Under the pieces are notes generated by a model, which was not told where the DNA came from, did no database searches, and saw only the letters and a list, made by a program, of their open reading frames with translations. Shown here piece after piece: positions 1 through 8,530 of a stretch of 39,495 nt of DNA. The stretch spans positions 1 through 39,495 of the IMG/VR virus record IMGVR_UViG_3300023223_000155; one strand, given 5' to 3'. Position 1 is the first letter of the stretch. Each line of letters begins with the position of its first letter. Origin of the DNA: a virus. Made by a program: the position numbers and the translations under genes.

Positions 1-144
1 TTGGTTGGCAGGTTCTTGCGTGGTGGCTGTGTATGTCTTGCAATCAACTCATTAAATGCCTGCCGTGCATTCTTCTGCGTGTCATTTGATAGCGTCTTAC
101 CAAACATCGGCGCTATTCGTATGGCTAGGTTTAAATAGATCGCT
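1..144. repeat. Terminal direct repeat (contig join), left copy
   Basis: These 144 bases are identical to 39352-39495. They lie inside a gene whose frame continues unbroken across the join, so the molecule is circular or circularly permuted with a unit length of 39,351 bp. A physical short terminal repeat splitting a head-completion gene would be unusual. An assembly overlap of a headful-packaged, circularly permuted genome is the simpler reading. Confidence 0.9.
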
Positions 145-371
145 TCAACAGCATTGGCAGGCGCACCTGTCTCAGTGTCCAAATCACTGTTTTCGGGGCT
201 TGTAGTTAAAGGCCACCCAATACGAATGCCCTTACCATCCCAAGTGCCCATCATACCATCAAGGCGGCGCAAAACACTCTGTAATTGGTCTGGGGTCAAA
301 CTGAAAATATAAGATGCTAAACCAGCTTCTTCAAATCCAGCTTCAACGAATTGCCTTTTCGTGTATGACAT
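1..371 (-). CDS. P22 gp4-like head completion / tail accessory protein (N-terminal part, continues at 39495)
   Basis: This encodes residues 1-123 of a 160-residue protein whose end lies at 39240 across the contig join. The ATG at 369-371 follows a good AGAGGG ribosome site. The residues LDGMMGTWDGKGIRIGW, then AVEAIYLNLAIRIAP, then PTNLPSGAGHR near the C-terminus follow the order seen in P22 gp4, the tail accessory factor that binds under the portal and closes the filled head. The gene sits between coat and gp10 as in P22. P22 gp4 is about 166 residues, so the length fits. A muramidase activity has been reported for P22 gp4; no catalytic assignment is possible here. Confidence 0.85.
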   Translation of the reverse strand, partial: MSYTKRQFVEAGFEEAGLASYIFSLTPDQLQSVLRRLDGMMGTWDGKGIRIGWPLTTSPENSDLDTETGAPANAVEAIYLNLAIRIAPMFGKTLSNDTQKNARQAFNELIARHTQPPRKNLPT

Positions 372-372
372 A

Positions 373-645
373 TTAACCCTCTAACTTGTCAATCTCATCT
401 TCAACCATCTTTTGAAGTTTGGCAGTTTTGATATTTTTTGCATACTTAAGGCCAAGATTATCAGCCTTTGCTTTAACCTCGTCACGTGTGGGCGGCGCAT
501 TGCTTACACAGTCAAGGGCTTCTGGTGTGGTCCTTGACCACCCGTCCTTAATGGCGGCTTCAATATCTTCCGTCACGATGTAGTCAAACATATTACCGTG
601 AATCTTATGTGGACCAGGGTGTTTATAAAGCATTGTATTGGTCAT
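373..645 (-). CDS. HeH/SAP-like small head protein, 90 aa
   Basis: The N-terminal half (LYKHPGPHKIHGNMFDYIV, then a DGW segment) is a layout often seen in small phage proteins next to coat genes. The C-terminal half from about residue 52 (PPTRDEVKAKADNLGLKY...KTAKLQKMVEDEI) reads as a HeH/LEM-type helix-extended loop-helix motif, a possible nucleic-acid contact. It lies between the coat gene and gp4 with a 1-nt gap to the gp4 start, so it is probably a head-completion or minor head component. Function is inferred from position and the motif only. Confidence 0.7.
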   Translation of the reverse strand: MTNTMLYKHPGPHKIHGNMFDYIVTEDIEAAIKDGWSRTTPEALDCVSNAPPTRDEVKAKADNLGLKYAKNIKTAKLQKMVEDEIDKLEG

Positions 646-666
646 GTGGTATTCCTTAGGTTGGAA

Positions 667-684
667 GGGAGGCCGAAGCCCCCC
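667..684 (-). terminator. TTCG-tetraloop hairpin after coat gene
   Basis: On the minus strand the sequence GGGGGGC-TTCG-GCCTCCC forms a 7-position stem with one mismatch closed by a very stable C(TTCG)G tetraloop. It sits a few bases after the coat stop codon. There is no clear T-run behind it, so it may act as an mRNA-stabilising or partial termination hairpin that raises coat expression over downstream genes. Confidence 0.55.
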
Positions 685-690
685 ATTAGA

Positions 691-1974
691 TTAAGTCTGA
701 CCGAACAACATAATACCGGCTTGCTCTGGATTAAGCATTGTGGTCCCGAATAACACATCAAACCTGTATCGGGTGTTCAAGGTGTTCAGATCACCATCAC
801 TGGTCATCAACAGAGTGACGCCCTGATCTGTGGTTCCCATAATGTGCTGCAAATTGCTTTCGCTAGGAATGATCAAACGTGAAGGGTTAAGCTCGATAGC
901 ACCCTTGTGCCAAAAAGGATTGATTGAGGCTAGCGTGGTATTCAAGAACGTCAACGCGGCCCCATTGGCAGGGGTGGCACTACAGTTTTGATACTGAACA
1001 TCGCCGGAGGTGGTGGTGTCATCAACAGTGATAATAGGAGGGCTGATCTCAATGGTTCCTGCGCCGCCACCACCAGTAAGGATGTTCGCAACCCGGAAGG
1101 TCATGGGCTGGCCGGTATCCTCTTTGGTGATATTATGAACTGAGTTTACACCTGCGATGGTAAAGGCATCACCTGCAACCACGGTACCGGAGACAACGCC
1201 AATGGTAATGGTTTGAAGCCGGTTATCAACATTGACCCGGTTATTACCGTCTGATGTCGCGGTGGTTGATACAGGAGTCAAATGACGATCCCCGATGGTA
1301 GCCGCATTAATCGTTACAGTCGTACCAGTAGCAGCGGCAAGGCGATTTGCATAGTCAAGCTTGAATGTATCGAACCCGGCCACAATACCGACAAATGACC
1401 TCTCAAAGGCGCGGGTAGGTTTTCCGGTCATAGTCTCACGAGCCGCTAAATTACCAGCCATGCCATTATAGTCACGGCTGGATAAGGCCAGCATTCTATC
1501 TTCCATAGGAATACCGCGTTCATTAAATAGCGCATCTGCCTCAGCAACGTCATCATATCCCGTTGCGGCTACTGATCTGGCGACAACCGCTGTTCCTTCA
1601 TTGGCCGCCGTGTTCATCAAGGCCACATTAATATCTGACGCGAGTTTCTGGCCCTTGGACCGCATTGTCCTGGAAAACGCCGTACCATCACGTAGTTCGG
1701 TGGCCGTCAACGTAAAGTTGGCAGATTTTACCGTGCCTACGCTGGCCGGGATCATTAATTCAACTTCATCATTAAAGTTGGAGGTCTGATCGATTCCATC
1801 GTATGACTGTGATATTCTCGGGCGCGGGCGCCAGATTGTATCGCTGGAACGTTCAAGGTCTTGGTCGTCAAAGTTAAAAGTATCAACCATGCCAGATATA
1901 ACCAGTTGGTCATCGAAGCCCTCTAGAACATCGTCAAAGAGGACGGTTATTTGTTTACCGAAAGTATTAGCCAT
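691..1974 (-). CDS. Major capsid (coat) protein, P22 gp5 family
   Basis: The 427-residue protein matches the P22 coat (430 aa) in length and in recognisable segments. ERSSDTIWRP (41-50) corresponds to QRSSNTIWMP in P22. RVNVDNR (246-252), followed by a GDAFTIAGV segment, corresponds to the insertion-domain border of P22. The C-terminal stretch has the LNPEQAGI pattern like P22 RPEAIGV. It builds the icosahedral shell by HK97-fold packing and is assembled on the scaffold encoded just upstream. The start at 1974 is preceded by GGAGGCC. There is a 148-base gap to the scaffold gene containing a hairpin, and a tetraloop hairpin follows the stop; both could set the high coat level. Confidence 0.92.
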   Translation of the reverse strand: MANTFGKQITVLFDDVLEGFDDQLVISGMVDTFNFDDQDLERSSDTIWRPRPRISQSYDGIDQTSNFNDEVELMIPASVGTVKSANFTLTATELRDGTAFSRTMRSKGQKLASDINVALMNTAANEGTAVVARSVAATGYDDVAEADALFNERGIPMEDRMLALSSRDYNGMAGNLAARETMTGKPTRAFERSFVGIVAGFDTFKLDYANRLAAATGTTVTINAATIGDRHLTPVSTTATSDGNNRVNVDNRLQTITIGVVSGTVVAGDAFTIAGVNSVHNITKEDTGQPMTFRVANILTGGGGAGTIEISPPIITVDDTTTSGDVQYQNCSATPANGAALTFLNTTLASINPFWHKGAIELNPSRLIIPSESNLQHIMGTTDQGVTLLMTSDGDLNTLNTRYRFDVLFGTTMLNPEQAGIMLFGQT

Positions 1975-2074
1975 TATAGGCCTCCATTGATTAAATTTAA
2001 CATCTACTCATTCAATGGGCTGAACGGGGGCCATGGACTAACTGCTCGTAAGGTGAGCGACACCATGGAATAAA

Positions 2075-2111
2075 CCATTGCGGATATAGTAACTTATTCT
2101 ACCCGCAATGG
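2075..2111 (-). promoter_or_regulatory. Hairpin in scaffold-coat intergenic gap
   Basis: A perfect 9-bp inverted repeat (CCATTGCGG / CCGCAATGG) with a 19-nt loop is followed on the minus strand by TTTATTCC. Two CCATGG hexamers flank a small GCTC/GAGC stem just below it (about 2030-2070). The gap 1975-2122 holds no convincing gene, since an open frame at 2038-2232 overlaps the scaffold end and has no start context. The hairpin could attenuate or process the mRNA between scaffold and coat. Inference only. Confidence 0.4.
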
Positions 2112-2122
2112 CAACTTTGTAT

Positions 2123-2956
2123 TTATGAGGCTTCTTTGAGGGATCGTCTATAAGCGTAAATCTTGGTTCTATCTCCCGTCTTATCAGCCTCACGTTCAAG
2201 CTTTTCCATATGCGTATCAGACGAACCACCAATTGCAGCAGTACCTTTCAGTCTTGTCTCAGGTGGCGGAGATTTTCTCTTCGTGGTTTTCAATTTGGCC
2301 TCAATCTTTCCTATTTCAACGGCGAATATAACGGGGTCTTTAATCTCAGACAATCTATCAAGTGTTTTCTGGTTATTGCCAACTGCCAACATAAACAGCT
2401 CCGGCTTATCAAGAGCATGGATAGCGATAGCGTGTTGCTGAACACTGAATTGGGATTTGACCCTGTCCTCAACCTCTTCAAAGTCATCGACCTTAAGCGC
2501 GGCCTTGTTGGCATCATATGAGGCTAACCGTTTATGATACCGCTCATCAGCGGCAGACTCTTCATCCTTGGCGGCTTTCTTGTTGGATTCAAGTTTGCGC
2601 TTTCTGTCGTTCCAGGCAATCAAATCTTCTGCGAACTTGTCCTGTTGTTCATAATCATAGTCGTCTTGTTTCGGTCTTTCACCTACTTCAACCTGATCTT
2701 TAGTGGATTGTCGTTGTGCTTCTTTGGTTTCGTACTCCTTAAGCCTTTTCTTCTGTTCCCGGTTAGTCTTGCGGAGGTCTTTCACCCATTCCGGCGCACT
2801 CTCTGAGACTTCCTCTTCCTTGTCTGGCTCATCATCACCGATGGAAACAACTAGGGTTTCTTCACCCTCATCTGTATTTTCAGTAACATCATTATCTTCA
2901 ACTTCTTCAACGACCTCATTCTCTTGAACGGCTTCGCCTTGATCTTCATTAGACAT
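2123..2956 (-). CDS. Scaffolding protein (P22 gp8-position)
   Basis: The 277-residue protein lies between portal and coat, exactly where P22 encodes scaffold gp8 (303 aa). It is almost wholly charged and helical: a very acidic N-terminus (residues 1-55), a Lys/Arg/Glu/Gln-rich central coiled-coil region (60-150), and a basic C-terminal segment (about 225-277, KTTKRKSPPP then KLEREADKTGDR). A basic C-terminus is the coat-binding feature of P22-type scaffolds. The assignment rests on position, length and composition rather than on a recognised motif. Confidence 0.78.
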   Translation of the reverse strand: MSNEDQGEAVQENEVVEEVEDNDVTENTDEGEETLVVSIGDDEPDKEEEVSESAPEWVKDLRKTNREQKKRLKEYETKEAQRQSTKDQVEVGERPKQDDYDYEQQDKFAEDLIAWNDRKRKLESNKKAAKDEESAADERYHKRLASYDANKAALKVDDFEEVEDRVKSQFSVQQHAIAIHALDKPELFMLAVGNNQKTLDRLSEIKDPVIFAVEIGKIEAKLKTTKRKSPPPETRLKGTAAIGGSSDTHMEKLEREADKTGDRTKIYAYRRSLKEAS

Positions 2957-2986
2957 AGTTTACTCCATTGTTTTAGGCATGGGGGC

Positions 2987-5041
2987 CTAGTTGGGTTGGT
3001 TTAATTTATCTACTTGATCGAATATTTCCGCTCGATCAGCACGGTCTATACCTTCGATAATCTCAGCTGTTTGTGCTTCTGCTTTGCCTGCTTCAGCAAT
3101 AGTCTTGCCAATTGAGGCCATGTTCTTCATAACCTCAGACTCGTTCTTAGATGCTTCTGATTGCAGGAACTCTTCTTCGGCTGTTGGCGGCGCATTCTGT
3201 TGCGCTTGTTGTGCTGCGGCAATAGCCTTGGCCTCGTCCTCAGTAGGCTTAAGAACGCCAGCCTGAACAAGTTTATTGCGGAAGAATTCGCGAGCTTCAC
3301 TGACACCTTCACCCTCCATATTCATCATAATCATGGAAGTGATAACGTCTTGTGTCTCGGGAGTAAGGGCAAATTGCAACATGTTCGTGAGTGTATTGAC
3401 AGTCCCTTTGCGCTTGGTGCTGCTGGATGGTCCTACCTCGACATTGATCTCCATCTTGGCTTTGCTGAAATCGTTTTCCGTCTTCACCTTACCAGTCTTA
3501 GGGTTAATAACCTTTCGCATTAATTGAATCTGTCTTGACTTGTTCTGATTCGTGATCGCTTTAAGTTTGCGGCCTTCATTACCGTCTTCTGTGAAAATAT
3601 CAATAGCCATTGACAACCATATAATTCCAGACGTCTCAATAGATCGGGCGAAACTATCCATAAACCCGAAGGTCTGCATATCGATAGCATCTTGTATTCG
3701 CTCAACAGCATCCCCGGAAATATTAGAAACAATCCGCTTACCTTGATCCCGATCACCCAATACGTCCTTGATGTCCTGATCGGTGATTGTAAGAAGTGCC
3801 GCCATAGCAGGAGATATTTGAGCGGGTTGGGTATATCCCAACGGTCCGGCCGGGGCCTCATTGCCGTCCTTATCAAGAATAGGATTTAAGGTAAGATATG
3901 CAGGATTGTCTATATTCTCATCACGCCATACATTTTCATGACCTGCTATTTGATCAGGCGTAACGATAGGTTTTGGCTCTCCTGATCTGGACGAGATACC
4001 AGCTAAATCTGATACTTGCATATTTTTAAGACGCTGCATGTCCTTTGCTGGTCTTACGTGGCCCTGGTTTCTTTCGACATTGTTAATATACGACCGCTTA
4101 CCATAGTAGGGAACGATAGGTATAAACTTGCCTGCAATAACACCCTCATCTGAAAGTATCTTACTCCCTGACATAATGTATTTATGAACCTCGCGCTGTT
4201 TGACTTTGCGTTCGCTGACCATCTCATGACCGATTGCCTCTAATTCTGTACGCTTTTCATCTGAGATGTCGTCAAAAGTTTCTTCTTTATCCTCAAGGGA
4301 TTTGAATGTTGTCCTAGTTATCTCCCCTTCATCCACCTGATAATATTCAGCAACATAAACGATATTGGGGGCCTTATGATCAAAAAAGAATGTGTCATCT
4401 ATCTCTTTCGGCCATGATACAGGGTCTTCGTCATATGTCTCTATGTAAGCCTTGCGTGTCATTGCTATTAACGCCCAGGCCTTTGTCGCATCAAGCTTAT
4501 CTTGCCTCTTGGCTCCAAGGTCAAAGAAGATTGTTATATCAGCATCAAAGTGTGGCTCTATGATAATATTCTTCAAATCATTGTCAGGGTCGAACTCATC
4601 CTCCAACTCTGTTTTCAGTCTCCATGCGCCGATACCACCAGCCACACCCTCACTAAAGGCGTTGTCATATGCCTCTTTGGCCACGCTCTTGCGCTCTGCT
4701 GCACGGTATAGGTCATCACATGTATCAGCCAGGGTGTCACCCTCATCACCGTTGACCGGCTCAAAGTTGGCTGTAATGCGGTTGTTCTTATATTCGTTCT
4801 TGATTTCTTCCAGAGATTTCTGAATCTTGTTGACTTCAAACTTAGGCTTGTTCTCGAATTGATCGTTTAGGTCGCCTTCCCATTGTGCACCGGCAATAGT
4901 GACAAAGCGCCTGTCTTCCATATTCTGAATGCGCTCCTCGTGCTGGACTTCCTGAACTTCCTTGGAAGCTATCAATGCCTCCTGGTGGATTTCTCTGAGC
5001 TTATCAGTTAAATGTACAACTTCAATTTCTTTATGCGGCAT
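2987..5041 (-). CDS. Portal protein, P22 gp1 family
   Basis: The product is 684 residues from the ATG at 5041-5039; the open frame extends to a TTG at 5053 that would overlap the terminase. It forms the dodecameric portal ring through which DNA enters and leaves the head. The segment RFVTIAGAQWEGDLNDQF and the following RITANFEPVNGD match the N-terminal region of P22-type portals (P22, 725 aa). The C-terminal part (about 600-684) is Gln/Ala/Glu-rich and predicted helical, as in the P22 barrel. It starts 2 nt after the large terminase stop, so expression is coupled. Confidence 0.9.
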   Translation of the reverse strand: MPHKEIEVVHLTDKLREIHQEALIASKEVQEVQHEERIQNMEDRRFVTIAGAQWEGDLNDQFENKPKFEVNKIQKSLEEIKNEYKNNRITANFEPVNGDEGDTLADTCDDLYRAAERKSVAKEAYDNAFSEGVAGGIGAWRLKTELEDEFDPDNDLKNIIIEPHFDADITIFFDLGAKRQDKLDATKAWALIAMTRKAYIETYDEDPVSWPKEIDDTFFFDHKAPNIVYVAEYYQVDEGEITRTTFKSLEDKEETFDDISDEKRTELEAIGHEMVSERKVKQREVHKYIMSGSKILSDEGVIAGKFIPIVPYYGKRSYINNVERNQGHVRPAKDMQRLKNMQVSDLAGISSRSGEPKPIVTPDQIAGHENVWRDENIDNPAYLTLNPILDKDGNEAPAGPLGYTQPAQISPAMAALLTITDQDIKDVLGDRDQGKRIVSNISGDAVERIQDAIDMQTFGFMDSFARSIETSGIIWLSMAIDIFTEDGNEGRKLKAITNQNKSRQIQLMRKVINPKTGKVKTENDFSKAKMEINVEVGPSSSTKRKGTVNTLTNMLQFALTPETQDVITSMIMMNMEGEGVSEAREFFRNKLVQAGVLKPTEDEAKAIAAAQQAQQNAPPTAEEEFLQSEASKNESEVMKNMASIGKTIAEAGKAEAQTAEIIEGIDRADRAEIFDQVDKLNQPN

Positions 5042-5043
5042 TA

Positions 5044-6393
5044 CTAATTCCAATAATTCTTACGCGGCGCTGGTGGTACTATAACAGGTTTTGGCTTACT
5101 TACAATGGAAGGGAATAGATTAGTCAAAGCCCATACAAGAGCATCGCACCTATCCGGCGAATCCTCTCCCTCATATCCTGCCGTTGTCATCATAGTCATT
5201 TGTTTCTCTAATTCATCGAAAGTTCCGACATGGTGGACCTTGCGTTGCTCATACAGTGACGCAATAGGTTCTGCCCTTACATGCTTGCCTCTAGTCGCCC
5301 TTACCTCGATAACAGGGATGCTTGATCTGACTGTCCTTATATTGGCCTTCACCATGTCGCCGCCTTGATTAACTTCAGCTATTATAGCATCAGCTTCATA
5401 CTTATCATACAGAGACACAGCACGTTTGGCCCAGTCAAGTGGCGAACCTTTCCTTGATCCATCCTCTAAGACGTAAGCCTCACGCCCACTTTCATCTAAC
5501 GCCAATACAACTATACCATGATAATCGCTATCTTCTGTGTTGGTCACTGCTGGGTCAACTGCTACAACTGTACGGCCAAGCCTCTCAGGCATTACGCTCA
5601 CCTTGGATATCTCTATCATTGCGTAAGTCCAAAGAGCATTAGGAATATCACCCAATATCTCAGCATTAAGTTCTTGTCTGCCTAGCCTCGTTCCTTTATA
5701 GCGATTGATAATCTTTGTGAGAAACGCGCCGGCGAGGTTCGATCTGTTGTCCATCGTGTTGCCGCGTGTGGTGGTAACCACGCCCTCTTGTCCTGCTATG
5801 ATAGCCCTTACCACCTCAATAGGTCTCGGCGTTGTCGTAACGAGAACCTTGGGATGATCACCTAGTCTCAGCCCAAACTGTAGCATGTCCCATGTTTCCC
5901 GTGCATACCGCCATTTAGCAAGCTCATCACACCAGGCTAGATCAAACTGAGGACCACGTAACTGGTCAGGCTCCGATGCATTGAATAGGGTAGCTGTCGC
6001 ACCATTATTCCATGTCAACCGCCTCTTTGATGATTCATACAACGGCCTATCAGCCTTGGTATAACAGCGAAGTATCCCGCTATCACCCTCAACAATGACG
6101 TCGCGTGCGTCTGCTGCCGTCTCAGCTATCAAAGCAATACGTCCGGCTGTTCCACTAGCTACGTTCTCTTTGACCCATTCAGCACCTGTTCTGGTCTTTC
6201 CCCACCCTCTACCGGCCAGACAAAGCCATATATCCCAAACACCCCCCGGGGCAATTTGGTCGGGACGTGCCATAAAGCCGCGCCAATCATACATCAAGGC
6301 AGCGGCTTCTTCTTTGCTCAAGCTATTTATGAATGCATCTCGGTCAGTCTGCGGTAGTATCGCCAACTTCTCCGATGCGCTTTGATTGGTCAT
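5044..6393 (-). CDS. Terminase large subunit (ATPase/nuclease)
   Basis: The 449-residue packaging motor and headful nuclease has an N-terminal ATPase with Walker A G61-RGWGKT-67 and Walker B WCDE (D156/E157), then the C-motif TTTPRP (187-191). The C-terminal RNase H-fold nuclease shows the acidic residues VVAVDPAV (D280), IIAEVNQGGD (E340) and DRCDAL (D417). Length is typical for the P22/Terminase_6 class. The start overlaps the small subunit gene by 50 nt. The P22-like context argues for pac/headful packaging. Confidence 0.95.
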   Translation of the reverse strand: MTNQSASEKLAILPQTDRDAFINSLSKEEAAALMYDWRGFMARPDQIAPGGVWDIWLCLAGRGWGKTRTGAEWVKENVASGTAGRIALIAETAADARDVIVEGDSGILRCYTKADRPLYESSKRRLTWNNGATATLFNASEPDQLRGPQFDLAWCDELAKWRYARETWDMLQFGLRLGDHPKVLVTTTPRPIEVVRAIIAGQEGVVTTTRGNTMDNRSNLAGAFLTKIINRYKGTRLGRQELNAEILGDIPNALWTYAMIEISKVSVMPERLGRTVVAVDPAVTNTEDSDYHGIVVLALDESGREAYVLEDGSRKGSPLDWAKRAVSLYDKYEADAIIAEVNQGGDMVKANIRTVRSSIPVIEVRATRGKHVRAEPIASLYEQRKVHHVGTFDELEKQMTMMTTAGYEGEDSPDRCDALVWALTNLFPSIVSKPKPVIVPPAPRKNYWN

Positions 6394-6937
6394 TCAAGAA
6401 ATCTCTTAACTTATCTGATGGGTTCACATTCAATTCAATTGGGTTTTCTGGGTCGCCGCCGACAACTTTAGTGTCACGCCATTTATCTTTCTGCCTGTTC
6501 TTAAGCCAGAAGATGGCACTCGTCGCATCAGGGGGATAATGTTTCATGGTTGGAGTGATCTTAATTTCACCCTGATAGTTGGAAATATGCGTATCCTCAT
6601 GGGAATAACCAAGTGCTCTATTATACAGACTTTCAGATACTTTAGCGTCTGCAATGTCCTTTCCATCGTTTACGGACTGCAAGAATTTAGGATGATTTTC
6701 TTTCCAATTATTAATAGTTCTTTCGCAAACACCAAAATATTCCCCTAGTTTCTTATCTGTCGCACCATATAACAAACATATCCTATAGGCCTGCTCGTTG
6801 TACTCTTCTCTGTACTTAGAGGGCTGGCCTGCCTTGCCTTGCTTATCGGTTAGCTTTGCAGCCTTAACCGCCTTCGCCGCTTGCGCCCTTGTAATCTTGC
6901 CTGTTGATAGTGGTGGTTTAATTTTGCGCCCTGCCAT
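6344..6937 (-). CDS. Terminase small subunit
   Basis: The 197-residue protein has an N-terminal basic linker, a helix-turn-helix at about 45-80 (YRICLLYGATDKKLGEYFGV then ERTINNWKENHPKF), and a C-terminal region ending in GDPENPIEL typical of phage small terminases. It recognises the packaging site and recruits the large subunit encoded immediately downstream with 50-nt overlap. In P22-type phages the pac site lies in the small terminase gene; no such site could be picked out by eye here. Confidence 0.9.
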   Translation of the reverse strand: MAGRKIKPPLSTGKITRAQAAKAVKAAKLTDKQGKAGQPSKYREEYNEQAYRICLLYGATDKKLGEYFGVCERTINNWKENHPKFLQSVNDGKDIADAKVSESLYNRALGYSHEDTHISNYQGEIKITPTMKHYPPDATSAIFWLKNRQKDKWRDTKVVGGDPENPIELNVNPSDKLRDFLNDQSKRIGEVGDTTAD

Positions 6938-7019
6938 GCTTCATCCTCCATACTTGCTCACCACATGGTAACTTGCCCTTAGCTTTGCATTCCTTTACGT
7001 ATTCGTCATAGGTCATCAT
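6918..7019 (-). CDS. Small ORF (33 aa) before terminase
   Basis: An ATG overlaps the stop of the preceding gene (ATGATGA) and the frame ends inside the terminase small-subunit gene. The product MMTYDEYVKECKAKGKLPCG... ends with a basic tail. Tight overlap at both ends suggests a translated coupling peptide or small virion-assembly protein. No family was recognised. Confidence 0.5.
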   Translation of the reverse strand: MMTYDEYVKECKAKGKLPCGEQVWRMKHGRAQN

Positions 7020-7282
7020 TCTTCACCATCTATGCTAGTTACTAGCCGCCTTGCACATCCTGCAACGTAATCAGGGAGGCCGCTAATCCCCTTTACGGCT
7101 TTGGGATCATAGAACCTATTTTCATAGTTCTTTCCGTCTTCATCCCATGACACAATAAAAAAACCAGCAACGCACTCACTGTTTGCCATATCTTTTGCGG
7201 CTCCAATGAGTGTTTTACGGCTTATCTTGCGCTCTCGTTGCTGCCGGTTGTTCTTATGTACGGTTAAATTGACAACGCTCAT
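7016..7282 (-). CDS. Hypothetical phage protein, 88 aa
   Basis: The start MSVVNLTVHKNN at 7282 is chosen because the longer open frame (to 7357) overlaps the previous gene. The N-terminus is basic (KNNRQQRERKISR), followed by AGFFIVSWDEDGKNYENRF and LPDYVAGCARRL. The pattern 'basic N-terminus, VAG(F/Y)xIVSWD, LPDxV' occurs in small conserved phage proteins of unknown role. Its stop overlaps the next ATG. Confidence 0.65.
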   Translation of the reverse strand: MSVVNLTVHKNNRQQRERKISRKTLIGAAKDMANSECVAGFFIVSWDEDGKNYENRFYDPKAVKGISGLPDYVAGCARRLVTSIDGEE

Positions 7283-7331
7283 ATTGCTGGCTCTTTCATT
7301 ACACAATAAACACATAACCCGATTATAACAG

Positions 7332-7523
7332 CTATTGACGGGGAATCTTTGCGCCACGCTTACGGGCTTGGAAAATATTAATCGCTGAAGCCTGACGTTG
7401 GGCCGCCGCTTTGGTCTTGGCTCCCTTGCTCACAGGGGTTCCCGCTGCATTCTTGGCAAGCTTCCCAGTATTGGCCTCAACCACCCTGAACAGCTTGCCT
7501 CGTTTGGCTACCTTGACAGGCAT
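7332..7523 (-). CDS. Small basic conserved phage protein, 63 aa
   Basis: The sequence reads MPVKVAKRGKLFRVVEANTG, then an AGTPVSKG / AAAQRQASAIN segment, resembling the widespread small phage proteins with pattern 'RVVE..TGK...N.AG.....G....AAAQRQ..AIN'. It is strongly basic. The start overlaps the stop of the upstream gene (TAATG). Function is unknown, and location in the late block suggests a virion or packaging accessory. Confidence 0.7.
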   Translation of the reverse strand: MPVKVAKRGKLFRVVEANTGKLAKNAAGTPVSKGAKTKAAAQRQASAINIFQARKRGAKIPRQ

Positions 7524-7633
7524 TATCTCTTTTTCCGTCTTTTCTTTGGCTTATTCAAAGATACGGTTACTACCAGTTTACGGGGGCTATTCTTTTTTCG
7601 TTTAGCTCGTTCTGATTTGGTGTGCTTTGGCAT
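7523..7633 (-). CDS. Very basic 36-aa peptide
   Basis: The frame starts at the ATG at 7631-7633 and reads MPKHTKSERAKRKK..., ending NKPKKRRKKR. About half the residues are Lys or Arg, so it may bind nucleic acid. It fills the gap between 7637 and 7523 exactly and its stop overlaps the next start by one base (TAATG), good evidence of translation. Confidence 0.6.
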   Translation of the reverse strand: MPKHTKSERAKRKKNSPRKLVVTVSLNKPKKRRKKR

Positions 7634-7636
7634 AGT

Positions 7637-8173
7637 CTATCCTCTTCTTGTTACAATATAATTCCAGCCATTAACCACCACCGTGCATGCTTTATCTGCG
7701 GCTAACTGAAATTCTGCTGTTCCTGTTAAAATTGTTGTGGTTTGCATAGCAACAAACGATGATCGAACTAGTGGTGTTCCAGGAGAAGCCACGGCAGAAC
7801 TATAAAACTGATTATCCCACCCCACAGAAAAGGCAGAGACACCAATGCCAGCTTCTAACCTTACCTGTACCTGAGTATTTGGTGAGAGGGTTATGACATT
7901 AATATCAAGCCTAATTTCAACAACGTCACCCATTTTTAACTGAGAAAAATCAAACTCATCATTCGTAGTATCCCATAGTTCAGTAATGCCTACGGGTGCA
8001 TTGGCATTAGTTGTCTGAGTTCCTAGACCATTATTGGTAAGTTTAATAAATGTGTTGGTTCCTGGTATTGAAATAGGTGTGGATGTGGTGGCTGTGTCAG
8101 ACACGTCAAAACTACCACCAAAGAAATTATCACTGGGTACTGATCCGCTAGGATATGCCGGGCCTAAGGTCAT
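7637..8173 (-). CDS. Beta-rich structural protein, 178 aa
   Basis: The product is rich in Thr, Ser, Val and Gly with alternating hydrophobic residues (VEIRLDINVITLSPNTQVQV, SAFSVGWDNQFYSS). It ends CTVVVNGWNYIVTRRG, the strand pattern of C1q/jelly-roll-like domains in phage fibre or decoration proteins. It overlaps the preceding gene by 4 nt. It is probably a virion decoration or fibre component; no specific family assigned. Confidence 0.6.
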   Translation of the reverse strand: MTLGPAYPSGSVPSDNFFGGSFDVSDTATTSTPISIPGTNTFIKLTNNGLGTQTTNANAPVGITELWDTTNDEFDFSQLKMGDVVEIRLDINVITLSPNTQVQVRLEAGIGVSAFSVGWDNQFYSSAVASPGTPLVRSSFVAMQTTTILTGTAEFQLAADKACTVVVNGWNYIVTRRG

Positions 8174-8508
8174 GACAGATTCCCCGTTACCGTAATTCGC
8201 ACCTCATTCGCCCCTGTAATGCCCGTAGGCGTGTACTTTAGTTCTACAGCATTACTCGCAAAGGAAAGGGTGTTAACGGCTGCTGTGGCGTCGATTGCGT
8301 CACCTGAAGGAATACTTTCGAAGTTATCCATACCTGACGTTCGAACTGTAATTGAATACGTTCCCGCCGATGGTGTGACAACAGAGCCACCCGCACCAAT
8401 GAATTTAATTCCTATAAAAACGTGCGGGGTATTCTGTATTTCCCGCTCTGTCAAATCAATAGTGCTTGTTGCCGTAGCATCGAAAGTTTTAGTAATACCT
8501 TTAACCAT
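8170..8508 (-). CDS. Beta-sandwich structural protein, 112 aa; first gene of late block
   Basis: The sequence pattern PSAGTYSITVRTSGMDNFES then NAVELKYTPTGITGANEVRI looks like an Ig- or decoration-type beta sandwich. It is the first gene after the terminator at 8531-8571, with RBS AGAGGAAACT before the ATG, so the late transcript either starts just upstream or reads through that terminator. Confidence 0.6.
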   Translation of the reverse strand: MVKGITKTFDATATSTIDLTEREIQNTPHVFIGIKFIGAGGSVVTPSAGTYSITVRTSGMDNFESIPSGDAIDATAAVNTLSFASNAVELKYTPTGITGANEVRITVTGNLS

Positions 8509-8530
8509 AGTTTCCTCTTATTGTTATATT

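Noticed and set aside
2038-2232. Gene of 64 codons downstream of scaffold
   Set aside because: Starts inside the scaffold gene without an RBS, and the gap contains a hairpin instead.
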